Position numbers and translations under genes: made by a program. Positions 49,230-58,963 of a DNA stretch of 64,000 bases are shown piece by piece. The notes beneath the pieces are model-generated. The model was not told the origin of the DNA. It made no database searches and was given only the letters and a program-made list of their open reading frames with translations. Numbering within the stretch: position 1 is the first letter of the stretch; each line of letters begins with the position of its first letter. The stretch comes from Kluyvera georgiana ATCC 51603 (lineage in GTDB: Bacteria > Pseudomonadota > Gammaproteobacteria > Enterobacterales > Enterobacteriaceae). The stretch is taken from assembly GCF_001654985.1 (NCBI RefSeq), contig NZ_LXEU01000024.1, forward strand, positions 41,086 through 105,085, read 5' to 3'.

Positions 49230-51791
49230 TTACACCATGCTTTTCAAACGGTAAATCCACTCCAGCGCCTGACGCGGCGTTAACGAGTCCGGATCCAGAC
49301 CTTCCAGGGCCTCAACCGCCGGCGACACCTCTTCGGGTACGGACAGCAGCGACATTTGCGTGCCGTCTATCTGCGTGGCCGCCGCATTCGGCGAAAGGCT
49401 TTCCAGCTCGCGCAGCTTCTGGCGCGCGCGCTTAATCACCTCCTTCGGCACGCCAGCTAACTGCGCCACCGCCAGGCCGTAGCTCTTGCTCGCCGCGCCA
49501 TCCTGCACGCTGTGCATAAAGGCGATAGTCTCGCCGTGCTCCAGCGCGTCCAGGTGTACGTTGGCCACACCTTCCATTTTCTCCGGCAGCTGGGTCAGCT
49601 CGAAGTAGTGGGTGGCGAATAGCGTCAACGCTTTGATCTTATTAGCCAGATTTTCCGCACAGGCCCACGCCAGCGACAGACCGTCGTAGGTGGAGGTGCC
49701 GCGACCGATTTCATCCATCAGCACCAGGCTGTGTTCGGTGGCGTTGTGCAGAATATTGGCCGTTTCGGTCATCTCTACCATAAAGGTGGAGCGGCCGGAG
49801 GCCAGGTCGTCCGCCGCGCCGACGCGGGTGAAGATGCGGTCGATGGGGCCAATCTCGACGCTTTGCGCCGGAACGTAGCTGCCAATGTAGGCCAGCAGCG
49901 CAATCAGCGCCGTCTGGCGCATGTAGGTACTTTTACCGCCCATGTTCGGGCCGGTAATGATTAACATTCGGCGCTGCGGCGACAGACTCAGCGGGTTGGC
50001 GATAAACGGTTCGTTGAGCACCTGCTCTACCACCGGATGGCGGCCTTCGGTAATCCGAATACCGGGCTTATCGGTAAAGGTCGGGCAGGTATAGTTCAGC
50101 GTATAGGCGCGTTCCGCCAGGTTGACCAGCACATCCAGCTCAGCCAATGCGCTGGCGCTTTGCTGAAGGTCGGCCAGGTGCGGCAGCAGCAGTTCAAACA
50201 ACTCGTCGTACAGCTGTTTTTCCAGCGCCAGCGCCTTGCCTTTCGAGGTCAGAACTTTGTCCTCGTACTCTTTCAGCTCGGGAATGATGTAGCGCTCGGC
50301 GTTTTTCAGCGTCTGACGGCGCACATAGTTAATCGGCGCCAGATGGCTCTGCCCACGGCTGATTTGGATGTAATAGCCGTGAACCGCGTTATAGCCTACC
50401 TTCAGCGTATCCAGCCCGGTGCGCTCGCGCTCGCGGATCTCCAGGCGGTCGAGGTAGTCGGTCGCGCCATCGGCCAGCGCGCGCCATTCGTCCAGCTCTT
50501 CGTTATAACCCGGGGCGATCACGCCGCCGTCACGAACCAGCACCGGCGGCGCATCGATGATGGCACGCTCCAGCAGCTCGCGCAGTTCGGTAAATTCACC
50601 CATTTTCTCGCGCAGCATCTGTACCGGCGCGCTGTCAACGCTAGCCAACTGAGCGCGCAGTTCCGGCAACTGCTGGAAAGCATGGCGCATGCGGGCAAGA
50701 TCACGCGGACGGGCGGTACGCAGCGCCAGACGTGCGAGAATACGCTCCAGATCGCCAACCTGACGCAGCACTGGCTGCAGCTCGGCGGTGGTATCCTGCA
50801 GTGCGCCAATGGTCTGCTGGCGCTCGGTGAGAATTTTTGTATCGCGCACCGGCATATGCAGCCAGCGTTTGAGCATACGGCTGCCCATCGGCGTGACCGT
50901 GCAATCAAGTACCGACGCGAGGGTATTTTCAAAGCCGCCGGCGAGGTTCTGGGTGATCTCCAGATTGCGACGGGTTGCAGCGTCCATGATGATGCTGTCC
51001 TGCTGACGATCCATGGTGATGGAACGAATATGCGGCAGCGAGGTGCGCTGGGTGTCTTTGACATACTGTAACAGGCAGCCTGCGGCGCACAGGCCGCGCG
51101 CCGCACCTTCAACGCCGAAGCCGACGAGATCGCGAGTGCCGAACTGCAGGTTCAACTGCTGGCGCGCGGTATCAATTTCAAATTCCCAGAGCGGGCGACG
51201 ACGCAGGCCTCGGCGGCCTTCAATGAGCGACATCTCGGCAAAATCTTCGGCGTACAGCAGCTCGGCCGGGTTGGTGCGCTGCAGCTCTGCCGCCATGGTT
51301 TCGCGGTCGGTCGGTTCGCTCAGGCGGAAGCGGCCGGAGCTGATGTCCAGCGTCGCATAGCCGTAGCCTTTGCTATCCTGCCAGATGGCTGCCAGCAGGT
51401 TGTCCTGACGTTCCTGTAACAGGGCTTCATCGCTGATGGTGCCGGGCGTGACGATGCGTACGACTTTGCGCTCAACCGGCCCTTTGCTGGTGGCCGGGTC
51501 GCCAATCTGCTCGCAGATGGCGACCGATTCGCCCTGATTGACCAGCTTGGCGAGATAGTTTTCTACCGCGTGATGCGGGATACCCGCCATGGGAATCGGT
51601 TCGCCGGCAGAAGCGCCGCGTTTGGTCAACGAGATGTCCAGCAGCTGCGAGGCGCGCTTCGCATCGTCGTAGAACATTTCGTAGAAGTCGCCCATACGAT
51701 AGAACAGCAGAATTTCCGGATGCTGTGCTTTTAGCTTCAGGTACTGCTGCATCATCGGGGTGTGAGCGTCGAGATTGTCGATTTTACTCAT
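49230..51791 (-). CDS. mutS: DNA mismatch repair protein MutS
   Basis: The 853-residue protein recognises mismatches and starts methyl-directed repair with MutL and MutH. The mismatch-reading F-x-E is at Phe36 and Glu38 (GDFYEMF). The ABC-type ATPase has Walker [16 protein letters not shown], the [13 protein letters not shown] signature, Walker [17 protein letters not shown] and the conserved THYFELT His. Length equals E. coli MutS (853) with no breaks, so mismatch repair should be functional. Confidence 0.98.
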   Translation of the reverse strand: MSKIDNLDAHTPMMQQYLKLKAQHPEILLFYRMGDFYEMFYDDAKRASQLLDISLTKRGASAGEPIPMAGIPHHAVENYLAKLVNQGESVAICEQIGDPATSKGPVERKVVRIVTPGTISDEALLQERQDNLLAAIWQDSKGYGYATLDISSGRFRLSEPTDRETMAAELQRTNPAELLYAEDFAEMSLIEGRRGLRRRPLWEFEIDTARQQLNLQFGTRDLVGFGVEGAARGLCAAGCLLQYVKDTQRTSLPHIRSITMDRQQDSIIMDAATRRNLEITQNLAGGFENTLASVLDCTVTPMGSRMLKRWLHMPVRDTKILTERQQTIGALQDTTAELQPVLRQVGDLERILARLALRTARPRDLARMRHAFQQLPELRAQLASVDSAPVQMLREKMGEFTELRELLERAIIDAPPVLVRDGGVIAPGYNEELDEWRALADGATDYLDRLEIRERERTGLDTLKVGYNAVHGYYIQISRGQSHLAPINYVRRQTLKNAERYIIPELKEYEDKVLTSKGKALALEKQLYDELFELLLPHLADLQQSASALAELDVLVNLAERAYTLNYTCPTFTDKPGIRITEGRHPVVEQVLNEPFIANPLSLSPQRRMLIITGPNMGGKSTYMRQTALIALLAYIGSYVPAQSVEIGPIDRIFTRVGAADDLASGRSTFMVEMTETANILHNATEHSLVLMDEIGRGTSTYDGLSLAWACAENLANKIKALTLFATHYFELTQLPEKMEGVANVHLDALEHGETIAFMHSVQDGAASKSYGLAVAQLAGVPKEVIKRARQKLRELESLSPNAAATQIDGTQMSLLSVPEEVSPAVEALEGLDPDSLTPRQALEWIYRLKSMV

Positions 51792-51946
51792 GGGGTGTAA
51801 TCCAGGTCCCTGGTTAAAAGTGGAAAGCGAACTTTTTCATTTTCGTTTTTTGTCGCAGTGGGTGGCTATGATAACGGAGATAGGTATTTCAGGGAAAGCG
51901 GTGAAGACGAAAGTGGGAGAGTTGTTCCACCAGGATGTTCGAGATT

Positions 51947-51984
51947 CGGCGGCAGGCTGAATCGGGCGATTCGACCTGCCGCCG
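51947..51984. other. long stem-loop between tnaB and mutS
   Basis: CGGCGGCAGG (51947-51956) and CCTGCCGCCG (51975-51984) form a perfect 10-bp stem, extended by the inner pair GAATC/GATTC around GGGC. No T-run follows on either strand. It lies 9 bases after the tnaB stop and could block exonucleases at the tna transcript end. Confidence 0.6.
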
Positions 51985-51992
51985 GAGTGGTG

Positions 51993-53240
51993 TTAACCGA
52001 ACCTCGGCAACAGGTTAAAGGTGCTGCCGAACCAGCAAAGAATAACCATCACGCCAAATAGAATCACCACCGCGGGAATCGCTTTGCCGCCCCAGACGGT
52101 GAACATTTTGTCCGGGAAGCGCTCGCGCGATTTTAGCGCGAGGAACGCCGGTACGATCACCGCCCAGATGGTTGCGCAGAGCCCCGCGCCGCCGATGGCG
52201 TAGATAAAGCCGTTAGGGAAAATCAGATACAGCGCGGCGGGCGGTAAAAAGGTGAGCAGCAGGGTCTTGAATCGCCCGGACGGCGAATTATCCATTTTGA
52301 ATAAATCCGCCAGATAGTCGAATAGCCCCAGCGTGACGCCAAAGAAAGAGCTCGCGACCGCCAGGTTGGAGAAGATCAGCAGGAAAAATTCGATGACGCC
52401 GTGCTGATTGGTACCTAAAAATGACTTCACCAGCGAGTCGACGTTACCGCCTGAGGCGATAATCTCTTTAAAGTTGCTGCGATGGATATTGCCCATCGTG
52501 CAGTAAAGCCAGAACAGATAAATGACCAGGGCCAGCAGCGAACCAAAGACGATGCTCTTAATCAACTTATCTTTGCGTTTGCCGTAGCAGATAATCAGGC
52601 TGGGAATATTGCCATGGAAACCGAACGAGGCCAGGCAAACCGGCACGGCCATCAGAATATAGGGGAGGTAGGTTTTATTGGCTTCCGGTGCGGCGAGATC
52701 GCGCAGGATCGTGTAGTCAACCTGGAAGAAAAACGATCCAAATACCACGATAAAGGCGATGATCTTGATACCAAGAAATAAAGAGGTAATGCGGCTGGCA
52801 GCCAGCGAACTGACCCACAGAATACACGCGACAAACACCGCGCTGCCGATACCGACGATTCGCGGATTAACGTGCGTTCCGGTATTGATCGCGATAGTTT
52901 CGCTGATAATGGCGCCGTTTGCCGAAATATAGGCATAGGTGAGAATATACAGTACGAATGCGACGGTGATTCCGCTTATTACATTCCACTTTGCGCCAAT
53001 TAAATCTTTGGTAATGGTATTAAAACTGGAACCCACCGGATAGTTCAGATTGGCTTCCAGTAATAATAGCCCGGAGTGCAGCATCGAAAACCAGGCAATA
53101 ATAAGAATAAAAGCCCCCCAAAAAAACCAGGCTCCGGCAAGGTCAACCGGTAAAGCAAACATCCCGCCACCGATCACGGTGCCGGCAATCACCATAATTC
53201 CCCAGAATGAGGAATGTTTTGTATTTGAATCTTCTTCCAT
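51993..53240 (-). CDS. tnaB: low-affinity tryptophan permease
   Basis: The 415-residue transporter of the aromatic amino acid permease family (HAAAP) has 11 predicted membrane segments. It opens with the family sequence GIMVIAGTVIGGGMFALPVDLAG near residue 14 (region). It aligns closely with E. coli TnaB (415). It imports tryptophan for TnaA. It is 114 bases downstream of tnaA in the same operon. Confidence 0.96.
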   Translation of the reverse strand: MEEDSNTKHSSFWGIMVIAGTVIGGGMFALPVDLAGAWFFWGAFILIIAWFSMLHSGLLLLEANLNYPVGSSFNTITKDLIGAKWNVISGITVAFVLYILTYAYISANGAIISETIAINTGTHVNPRIVGIGSAVFVACILWVSSLAASRITSLFLGIKIIAFIVVFGSFFFQVDYTILRDLAAPEANKTYLPYILMAVPVCLASFGFHGNIPSLIICYGKRKDKLIKSIVFGSLLALVIYLFWLYCTMGNIHRSNFKEIIASGGNVDSLVKSFLGTNQHGVIEFFLLIFSNLAVASSFFGVTLGLFDYLADLFKMDNSPSGRFKTLLLTFLPPAALYLIFPNGFIYAIGGAGLCATIWAVIVPAFLALKSRERFPDKMFTVWGGKAIPAVVILFGVMVILCWFGSTFNLLPRFG

Positions 53241-53354
53241 GGCTTTCCCTTATTGATAACGGCGAATGCGTTGTTGTTGTCAGGAATATCGTAATGCCAG
53301 GCATGAATAAGCCAGTGGCTATATCCGGGATATAACCACTGGCGTTTAGGTTAA

Positions 53355-54770
53355 TTACACTTCAGTCAGTTTGGCGGTAAAGTGGCGCAGCACTTTAGGC
53401 TCGTAGGTAAAGGTTAATCCTTTAATATTGTGGGCATTCTCTTTGACATGTTCGAAGGCCTCAATAATAAAGTCCATATGCGTTTGGGTGTAGGTCGCGC
53501 GCGGAATGGTTAAGCGCAGCAACTCTGCCGGACACGGCAGTTGTTTGCCGGTTTTCGGGTCGCGGCCCAGCAGGAATGAACCAATCTCTACCGCGCGGAT
53601 CCCCGCGACTTTATACAGCTCGCAGGCCAGCGCCTGAGCCGGGAACTGGTCGGCCGGAATATGCGGCAGCAGCTTACCGGCATCGACAAACGCCGCGTGT
53701 CCGCCAGCCTGCTGACAGGTCACGCCAATGGCTTCCAGCCCGTCGACCAGATACTGAATCTGGGTGATGCGGTAGGCTAACCAGTCCTGATTCATCCCGT
53801 CGTACAGGCCCACGGCCAGACGCTCCATCGCGCCGCCTTCCAGCCCGCCATAGGTTGGGAAGCCTTCCTGCACGACGCAGAGGGTACGGCATTCGGTGTA
53901 CACGTCGAAGAAGCTGTCGTCTTTGATGCACAGCAGGCCGCCCATGGGCACCATGGCATCTTTTTTCGCCGACATCGCGAGCATATCCGCGTACTTATAG
54001 GTTTCGCGGGTAATTTCTTCGATACTCCAGTCCTGATAGCCCGGTTCGCGTTGCTGAATAAAGTAAGCGTTTTCCGCAAAGCGCGCCGAATCCATCACTA
54101 CCGGAATATCGTATTTCTTCGCAATCGCGTACATCGCCTTCAGGTTCGCCAGCGACACCGGCTGGCCGCCCGCCGAGTTACAGGTAATGGTTGCGACAAT
54201 ATACGGCACGTTGTTCGGGCCGACCGTTTCAATGCCGTGCTCTAAACCCTGCAGGTCGAAATCACCTTTAAAATCGTTACGCGCGGCGGTGTCGAACGCT
54301 TCTTTAATATATACGTTACGTACGGTACAGCCGTTAATCTGGCTATGACCCTGGGTGGTGTCGAAGAAATAGTTAGAGAACGCCACCATTTTGCTGCGGT
54401 CGAGGCCTTTTTCCTGCTCGCGTTTTTTGATGAGCACCGGAATATAAATTTGCTCGGCGCCGCGTCCCTGGTGCGTTGGAATGGTGTGCTGATAGCCAAA
54501 AATATCTTTTACGGCATTGCACAGCGCATAGTAGCTACGGCTGCCGCTATAGGCTTCATCGCCACGCAGCATCGCCGCCTGCATATTTTGCGTTACCGCG
54601 CCGGTGCCGCTGTCGGTGAGCAGATCAATAAACACGTCTTCGCTGTCGAGCAGGAAGGGGTTCATCCCGGCCTGAATAATGGCGTTTTCGCGGTGTTCGC
54701 GGGTGGTACGTTTTACTGGCTCAATGACGCGAATACGGAACGGTTCTGGCAGATGTTTAAAGTTATTCAT
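53355..54770 (-). CDS. tnaA: tryptophanase (tryptophan indole-lyase)
   Basis: The 471-residue PLP enzyme splits tryptophan into indole, pyruvate and ammonia. The PLP Lys is in [16 protein letters not shown] (near 270) and [12 protein letters not shown] binds the cofactor. It is about 90 percent identical by eye to E. coli TnaA (471), including the full N-terminal [17 protein letters not shown]. The related tyrosine phenol-lyase is shorter (456) and differs at the N-terminus, so tryptophanase is preferred. The organism is therefore predicted to be indole positive. Confidence 0.97.
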   Translation of the reverse strand: MNNFKHLPEPFRIRVIEPVKRTTREHRENAIIQAGMNPFLLDSEDVFIDLLTDSGTGAVTQNMQAAMLRGDEAYSGSRSYYALCNAVKDIFGYQHTIPTHQGRGAEQIYIPVLIKKREQEKGLDRSKMVAFSNYFFDTTQGHSQINGCTVRNVYIKEAFDTAARNDFKGDFDLQGLEHGIETVGPNNVPYIVATITCNSAGGQPVSLANLKAMYAIAKKYDIPVVMDSARFAENAYFIQQREPGYQDWSIEEITRETYKYADMLAMSAKKDAMVPMGGLLCIKDDSFFDVYTECRTLCVVQEGFPTYGGLEGGAMERLAVGLYDGMNQDWLAYRITQIQYLVDGLEAIGVTCQQAGGHAAFVDAGKLLPHIPADQFPAQALACELYKVAGIRAVEIGSFLLGRDPKTGKQLPCPAELLRLTIPRATYTQTHMDFIIEAFEHVKENAHNIKGLTFTYEPKVLRHFTAKLTEV

Positions 54771-55024
54771 GGTGTCATCCTTAAATCGTTATTTTTAGCG
54801 CGCGGCTCCCCGCTGGTTATTCATGAAATATGAAAAACCACTTATTGGCGCAATACGAATACCATCTCTGCTCTCGGTATATTACGGCATCAATCTACAC
54901 GGCCTGTTAAAAAGGCGTGCAGCGTCGCTGTAATAAAACAGAAAGGCATAGATTTTTATTGGATATCAGAAATAGCGGTTACACCACTATTTACAATGAT
55001 ACAGGCGTGGAGTCGTTCGAGGAG
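54771..55024 (-). promoter_or_regulatory. tnaC-tnaA transcribed spacer (Rho-dependent attenuator)
   Basis: The 254 bases between the tnaC stop and tnaA start match the size of the roughly 220-base E. coli spacer. On the minus strand the tnaC stop is followed at once by a C-rich, G-poor stretch (CTCCTCGAACGACTCCACG), in the place where E. coli has its rut/boxA region. Rho acts there unless a tryptophan-stalled ribosome blocks it. Attenuation is inferred from the layout and from TnaC. Confidence 0.75.
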
Positions 55025-55102
55025 TTAAGGACGGTGATTGACGATGACGTTGTCAATATTAAACCACTTCGAAATTTTATACGTTCTATTCAGGATGTTC
55101 AT
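55025..55102 (-). CDS. tnaC: tryptophanase operon leader peptide TnaC
   Basis: A 25-codon reading frame runs from ATG at 55102 to TAA at 55025. It starts MNILNRTYK and contains the E. coli TnaC core SKWFNIDN followed by VIVNHRP. The residues essential for tryptophan-dependent ribosome stalling keep their spacing: Trp13, Asp17 and C-terminal Pro25 correspond to W12, D16 and P24 of E. coli. One extra residue lies before the Trp, and the stop is TAA rather than TGA. GGAGAA precedes the start. It was found by the conserved core, as it is too short for usual gene finding. Confidence 0.95.
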   Translation of the reverse strand: MNILNRTYKISKWFNIDNVIVNHRP

Positions 55103-55133
55103 AATGTATGTTCTCCATCAGACACGCCCATAC

Positions 55134-55192
55134 ATTATGATAATTTATTTTTTTGTCTATTAACTGTGCATTCAATTGTGAATCTGGTCACG
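55134..55192 (-). promoter_or_regulatory. tna promoter with CRP site
   Basis: TGTGA-N6-TCACG at 55177-55192 matches the CRP consensus. On the minus strand a CATAAT/TATCAT -10 region lies about 50 bases downstream (55134-55142), giving a start near 55125 and a CRP centre near -60. No good -35 is seen, as expected for a CRP-dependent promoter. This agrees with the catabolite-repressed E. coli tna promoter. Confidence 0.75.
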
Positions 55193-55291
55193 ATTGATTA
55201 TATCTACGCGCTAAAGCAGGGTTATGTTTCCTGAGATTAATGAATAACAGAATAATCACCTATGCAATCACCCTGTCGCAAGGCCCCGCCG

Positions 55292-56071
55292 CTAGGGGGC
55301 CAGATGGACCTGCGGTACCGCCGCGTCAGGGTGCTGGTTCATGCTGATGTCTGCACCGTACCAGCGGTGAATCACCGGCTGCTGAATCACCTCCTGCGGC
55401 GTGCCTTGGGCGACCAGCTTGCCCTGATATAACAACAGAATAGTGTCGGCCCACAGGGCGGCGAGGTTGAGATCGTGCAGCACAATGCACACGTGCAGCT
55501 CGCCGCGGCGGGTCAGCTTCTTCAGCAGCCGCAGCAGGTGCTGTTGATAGAACAGGTCCAGCGCCGAGGTTGGTTCGTCGAGAAACAGCCATCCCTGCGG
55601 ACCATCGTCGCGCCACAGTTGCGCCAGGCTGCGTGCCAGCTGCACGCGCTGCTGTTCGCCGCCGGAGAGCGCCGGATAGAGACGGCCCGCCAGATGGGTA
55701 CAGCCGGTTTCGGTCATCACCCGCTGGATAAGCGCCGGGTCCACTTCCGCTCCCCACGGCGCGCGCCCCATGGCGATCACCGTTTCCACCGGCCAACTGG
55801 CGTTCAGCTGCGTGCGTTGCAGCATCACCGCGCGGCGGCGGGAAAGGGCGGCAGTCGACCACTCGGTAAGCGGTTTGCCTTCAATGTTCTGCTCGCCGCT
55901 GTCGGCGTTGAGAAAGCCGGAAAGTAGCCGCAGCAGGGTCGATTTTCCCGCGCCGTTGGGGCCAATCAGCGCGGTGACTTCGCCGCGCCGCAGCTCCAGC
56001 GACACGCCATCAATCACCCGACGTTTGCCCAGACGCAGCGACAGCGCGCGGGCGGAATAGTGCTTATCCAT
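55292..56071 (-). CDS. hmuV: hemin ABC transporter ATP-binding protein
   Basis: The 259-residue ATPase energises heme import. Walker A is ALIGPNGAGKSTLLRLL, the ABC signature LSGGEQQRVQLARSL, and Walker B GWLFLDEPTSALD. The size and the HmuV-type C-terminus fit family members. It overlaps hmuU by 8 bases at the end of the heme operon. Confidence 0.94.
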   Translation of the reverse strand: MDKHYSARALSLRLGKRRVIDGVSLELRRGEVTALIGPNGAGKSTLLRLLSGFLNADSGEQNIEGKPLTEWSTAALSRRRAVMLQRTQLNASWPVETVIAMGRAPWGAEVDPALIQRVMTETGCTHLAGRLYPALSGGEQQRVQLARSLAQLWRDDGPQGWLFLDEPTSALDLFYQQHLLRLLKKLTRRGELHVCIVLHDLNLAALWADTILLLYQGKLVAQGTPQEVIQQPVIHRWYGADISMNQHPDAAVPQVHLAP

Positions 56072-57059
56072 GGGCCCCCCTCTCCTGACGGAATATAAGC
56101 CACAAGAACCACGGTGCGCCGAGCAGGCTGGTCAGCAGCCCCACCGGCATCTCGGCAGGCGCGGCAACCGTACGGGCGAGGGTATCGGCAATTAACAGCA
56201 GAATGGCGCCCGCCAGCAGCGAGCCGGGGATCAGCCCGCGGTGATCCGGCCCCAGCCACATGCGCATCAGATGCGGAACCACCAGCCCGATAAAGCCAAT
56301 CACGCCGCTTATCGCCACCGATGCCGCCACCAGCACCGCGCTACACAGCAGCAGCACGCGCTGCAGCACCCGGACGTTAACGCCGAGATAGTGCGCTTCT
56401 TCATCACCCAACTGAAGCAGATTGAGGCGCGCGGCCATCCACCACACCACCAGCGATGATGGGATAATCAGCGTGGCGGAGACCAACAGCGTCGGCCACT
56501 CCGCCTGCCCCAGGCTGCCCATCCCCCATAGTGACAGCTGGCGCAGCTGCGCGTCGTTGCTGATCCACGACAGCATCCCCACCAGCGCGCCGCACAGGGC
56601 GTTAATCGCAATACCGACCAGCAGCAGGCGCGAGAGCGAGCCGTCGCCAGCCTTACTGAGCACAAAAATGACTGCCATCACCGTCAGGCTGCCGATAAAC
56701 GCGGCCAGCATGGGCGCATACAGCGCCACCAGAACCGGTACGGAAATCGGCAGTACCAGCCAGAATGCCACCGCCAGCGCCGCGCCGCTGCTGATCCCGA
56801 GCAGCCCCGGATCGGCGAGCGGGTTGCGAAATAGCCCCTGCATCACGCAGCCGGAGAGCGCCAGCGCGCTGCCTACCAGCAGCGCCAGCAGCACGCGCGG
56901 CAGACGGATGGTGAGCCAGATATGGCGCAGCACCTCGTCGCCGGACGGCCAGAGGCTCGCGAGCGGTAGCCGCATGGCGCCGAGGGTGGTGGCGAACAGC
57001 GTCATGCTAATCAGCAGCGCGACCATCAGCCAGAGCTGGCGGGAGACGGTGATGTGCAT
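56064..57059 (-). CDS. hmuU: hemin ABC transporter permease
   Basis: The 331-residue FecCD/BtuC-type permease has 9-10 predicted membrane segments. Family signatures are GNPLADPGLLGISSGAALA and SGVIGFIGLVVPHLMRMWLG (regions). Its start overlaps the hmuT stop in TGATG. It moves heme from HmuT across the inner membrane with HmuV. Confidence 0.94.
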   Translation of the reverse strand: MHITVSRQLWLMVALLISMTLFATTLGAMRLPLASLWPSGDEVLRHIWLTIRLPRVLLALLVGSALALSGCVMQGLFRNPLADPGLLGISSGAALAVAFWLVLPISVPVLVALYAPMLAAFIGSLTVMAVIFVLSKAGDGSLSRLLLVGIAINALCGALVGMLSWISNDAQLRQLSLWGMGSLGQAEWPTLLVSATLIIPSSLVVWWMAARLNLLQLGDEEAHYLGVNVRVLQRVLLLCSAVLVAASVAISGVIGFIGLVVPHLMRMWLGPDHRGLIPGSLLAGAILLLIADTLARTVAAPAEMPVGLLTSLLGAPWFLWLIFRQERGAHG

Positions 57060-57874
57060 CAGGGTAGCTGCTCCGCTTTTTGCCGCAGCTGCAGCAGCGC
57101 CTGCGGCGTGCGCGGGCTGAACCCGAGCAAGGCCATATCGTCAACCACCAGCACCTGCTTGTCGCGCCCGGCCGGCGTTTGCGCCAGACCCGGCAACTTC
57201 CACAGCGATGCTTCGCCGCCCATGCCTTTTAGACCGTCGGCGGAGATCACCACCAGATCCGGCTCACTGGCAATAACCCCTTCCTGCGACATGGTGCGAT
57301 AGTGGTCAAAGCCCTGCATCGCGTTTTGCAAACCGGCGAGCTTAATCGCGCCGTCCGCCGCCGTCTGCTGCCCGGCCACCAGCGCCCCGGAGCCGCCGTG
57401 GCTGAGGATAAACAGCACGCGCTTGTTCAGCGGGCGCGCCGGGATTTTCGTCATATCGTCATGCAGCGTTTTGCGCAGCGCCTCGCCCTGTGTCTGCTTG
57501 CCCAGCGCGTCGGCAATCATCCGGACTTTGTTGTCCATCGCCGCCGCATCGTAGCCCCCCGGCACATTCACCACCTTCACCTTGCTGCCTTCCACCTTTT
57601 GCAGCACCAGCGACGGCTGCGCCTGGCTGCTGGCCAGCACCAGCGTCGGGCGCAGGGAAAGAATGCCTTCCGCATTGAGCTGGCGCAGGTAGCCAACGTC
57701 CGGCAGCGATTGTGACGCCGCCGGCCAGGTGCTGGTGCTGTCGCGCGCCACCAGCTGTGACTGGGCATCCAGCGCGTAGACGATTTCCGTCACGTCGCCG
57801 CCGAGGGTGATAATACGCTCGGCGGCGTTAGCCAACAGCGGCAGCGCCGCCAGCAGAATCAGCAGTCGTTTCAT
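57059..57874 (-). CDS. hmuT: periplasmic hemin-binding protein
   Basis: The 271-residue binding protein has a signal peptide ending LPLLANA (residues 1-17). Residues that bind heme in Yersinia HmuT have counterparts: Tyr62 in DVGYLRQL and His159 in FILSHGGSGALVAG. It delivers heme to HmuUV. It overlaps hmuS (ATGA) and hmuU (TGATG). Confidence 0.93.
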   Translation of the reverse strand: MKRLLILLAALPLLANAAERIITLGGDVTEIVYALDAQSQLVARDSTSTWPAASQSLPDVGYLRQLNAEGILSLRPTLVLASSQAQPSLVLQKVEGSKVKVVNVPGGYDAAAMDNKVRMIADALGKQTQGEALRKTLHDDMTKIPARPLNKRVLFILSHGGSGALVAGQQTAADGAIKLAGLQNAMQGFDHYRTMSQEGVIASEPDLVVISADGLKGMGGEASLWKLPGLAQTPAGRDKQVLVVDDMALLGFSPRTPQALLQLRQKAEQLP

Positions 57875-58902
57875 ACGGTCTGCCCTTCCGCCGTCAGGCT
57901 ATCGACCTGGGTGCGCCACCGTTGCTGCTCCGGATGGCCTTCGCTGCGCTGCCCGTACAACTGGGCAATCTGGGTGCCGTCTTTGGCAAATAGCTCTACG
58001 CTGGTGACGTGACCGTCAACGGTTGGCTTACGCGTCACCCACACTTCGTCGATGGTCTCTTCACGCAGGTGCAGGGTGAAGGCGCTGTTGAAGATGTTGA
58101 TCCAGCCGCGCATTGGCGTCAGCTTCTCCAGCACGCCGGTGAAGATTTGCACGCAGCCGCGGTTGCCAACGAAAATCATAAATTCATTGCCGTCCCGCTG
58201 CAGGGTTTCCAGCAGGCGAGGCAGGGCATCAGTATCGATGCGACAGGCCAGGTCGTCGTTGACCAGGCGGAAAGCCTGCTGGCGCGAGAGGTTGTACTTG
58301 CGCAGCAGCGCGAAGAACTGGTGGACGTCGGTCATTGCGCGCCACTCTTTTTCCAGCGTCGCGCCGTCGGCCGTGTCGGCATAGCGCGCGTTTTCCACCG
58401 GACGAACCGCCAGCGGCGCTGGCGTTGATTGGGCCTGTTCGGCAATCAGCGCCTGCCAGGCCTCGCTCTCCGTGTTGTTAGTGGTATAGACCTTCAGCAC
58501 CGCGTCGCCGTGCGGGTCAAAGAACTGAATGCTCTCACGCCCTCCATCGTTAACGTGAAACGCGCTGGCCCACTGGCTCAGGAACAGGCGCAGGTCGAGG
58601 GCGCGCGGGTTGAGTACCAGGCCCGCGTGGCCGTCGAGGTGCTGGTGGGTGAACGCGCCAACCTGCTCATGCACCGCGTACTCATTGCGGCAGATGCATT
58701 TGGTTTCACCGACCTTTTCCAGCGAAGCGAGAATCGCGCGCGCATTATCCTGCAGGCGAACGGCATCGTGGCCGACGCGGGCTGCGGTCAGTTCCGCTTC
58801 GCTCACCCCCATTACGGCGGCGATATCGCGAGCGTATTTGGCGGCGCCGCTGGCTTTGACGTCCTGATAGCGCTGCCACAGTTCAGTTGATGCGTTTTGC
58901 AT
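57871..58902 (-). CDS. hmuS: cytoplasmic hemin-degrading/binding factor
   Basis: The 343-residue protein of the HmuS/ChuS/HemS family binds imported heme and releases iron. It shows the two-fold repeat typical of the family, each half with a WINIFNSAFTLHLREE or GLVLNPRALDLRLFLSQW type segment. The start at 58902 (MQNASTELWQRYQ) has GGAAGAGAG upstream; an ATG 18 bases further up has no ribosome-binding site. It sits between the receptor and the ABC transporter. Confidence 0.92.
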   Translation of the reverse strand: MQNASTELWQRYQDVKASGAAKYARDIAAVMGVSEAELTAARVGHDAVRLQDNARAILASLEKVGETKCICRNEYAVHEQVGAFTHQHLDGHAGLVLNPRALDLRLFLSQWASAFHVNDGGRESIQFFDPHGDAVLKVYTTNNTESEAWQALIAEQAQSTPAPLAVRPVENARYADTADGATLEKEWRAMTDVHQFFALLRKYNLSRQQAFRLVNDDLACRIDTDALPRLLETLQRDGNEFMIFVGNRGCVQIFTGVLEKLTPMRGWINIFNSAFTLHLREETIDEVWVTRKPTVDGHVTSVELFAKDGTQIAQLYGQRSEGHPEQQRWRTQVDSLTAEGQTV

Positions 58903-58963
58903 AACTCTCTTCCTTATCATTACCCCGGCCAGCGGCCGGAGGCAGGTTTTGTTGATGTTGTTA

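Noticed and set aside
53355..54770. Tyrosine phenol-lyase instead of tryptophanase
   Set aside because: The length of 471, the near identity with E. coli TnaA and the presence of tnaC and tnaB favour tryptophanase.
54917..55234. Plus-strand open frame of 105 codons over the tna leader
   Set aside because: It is antisense to tnaC, the tna promoter and the CRP site, has no similarity to a known protein and no ribosome-binding site; the minus-strand tnaC reading is decisive.
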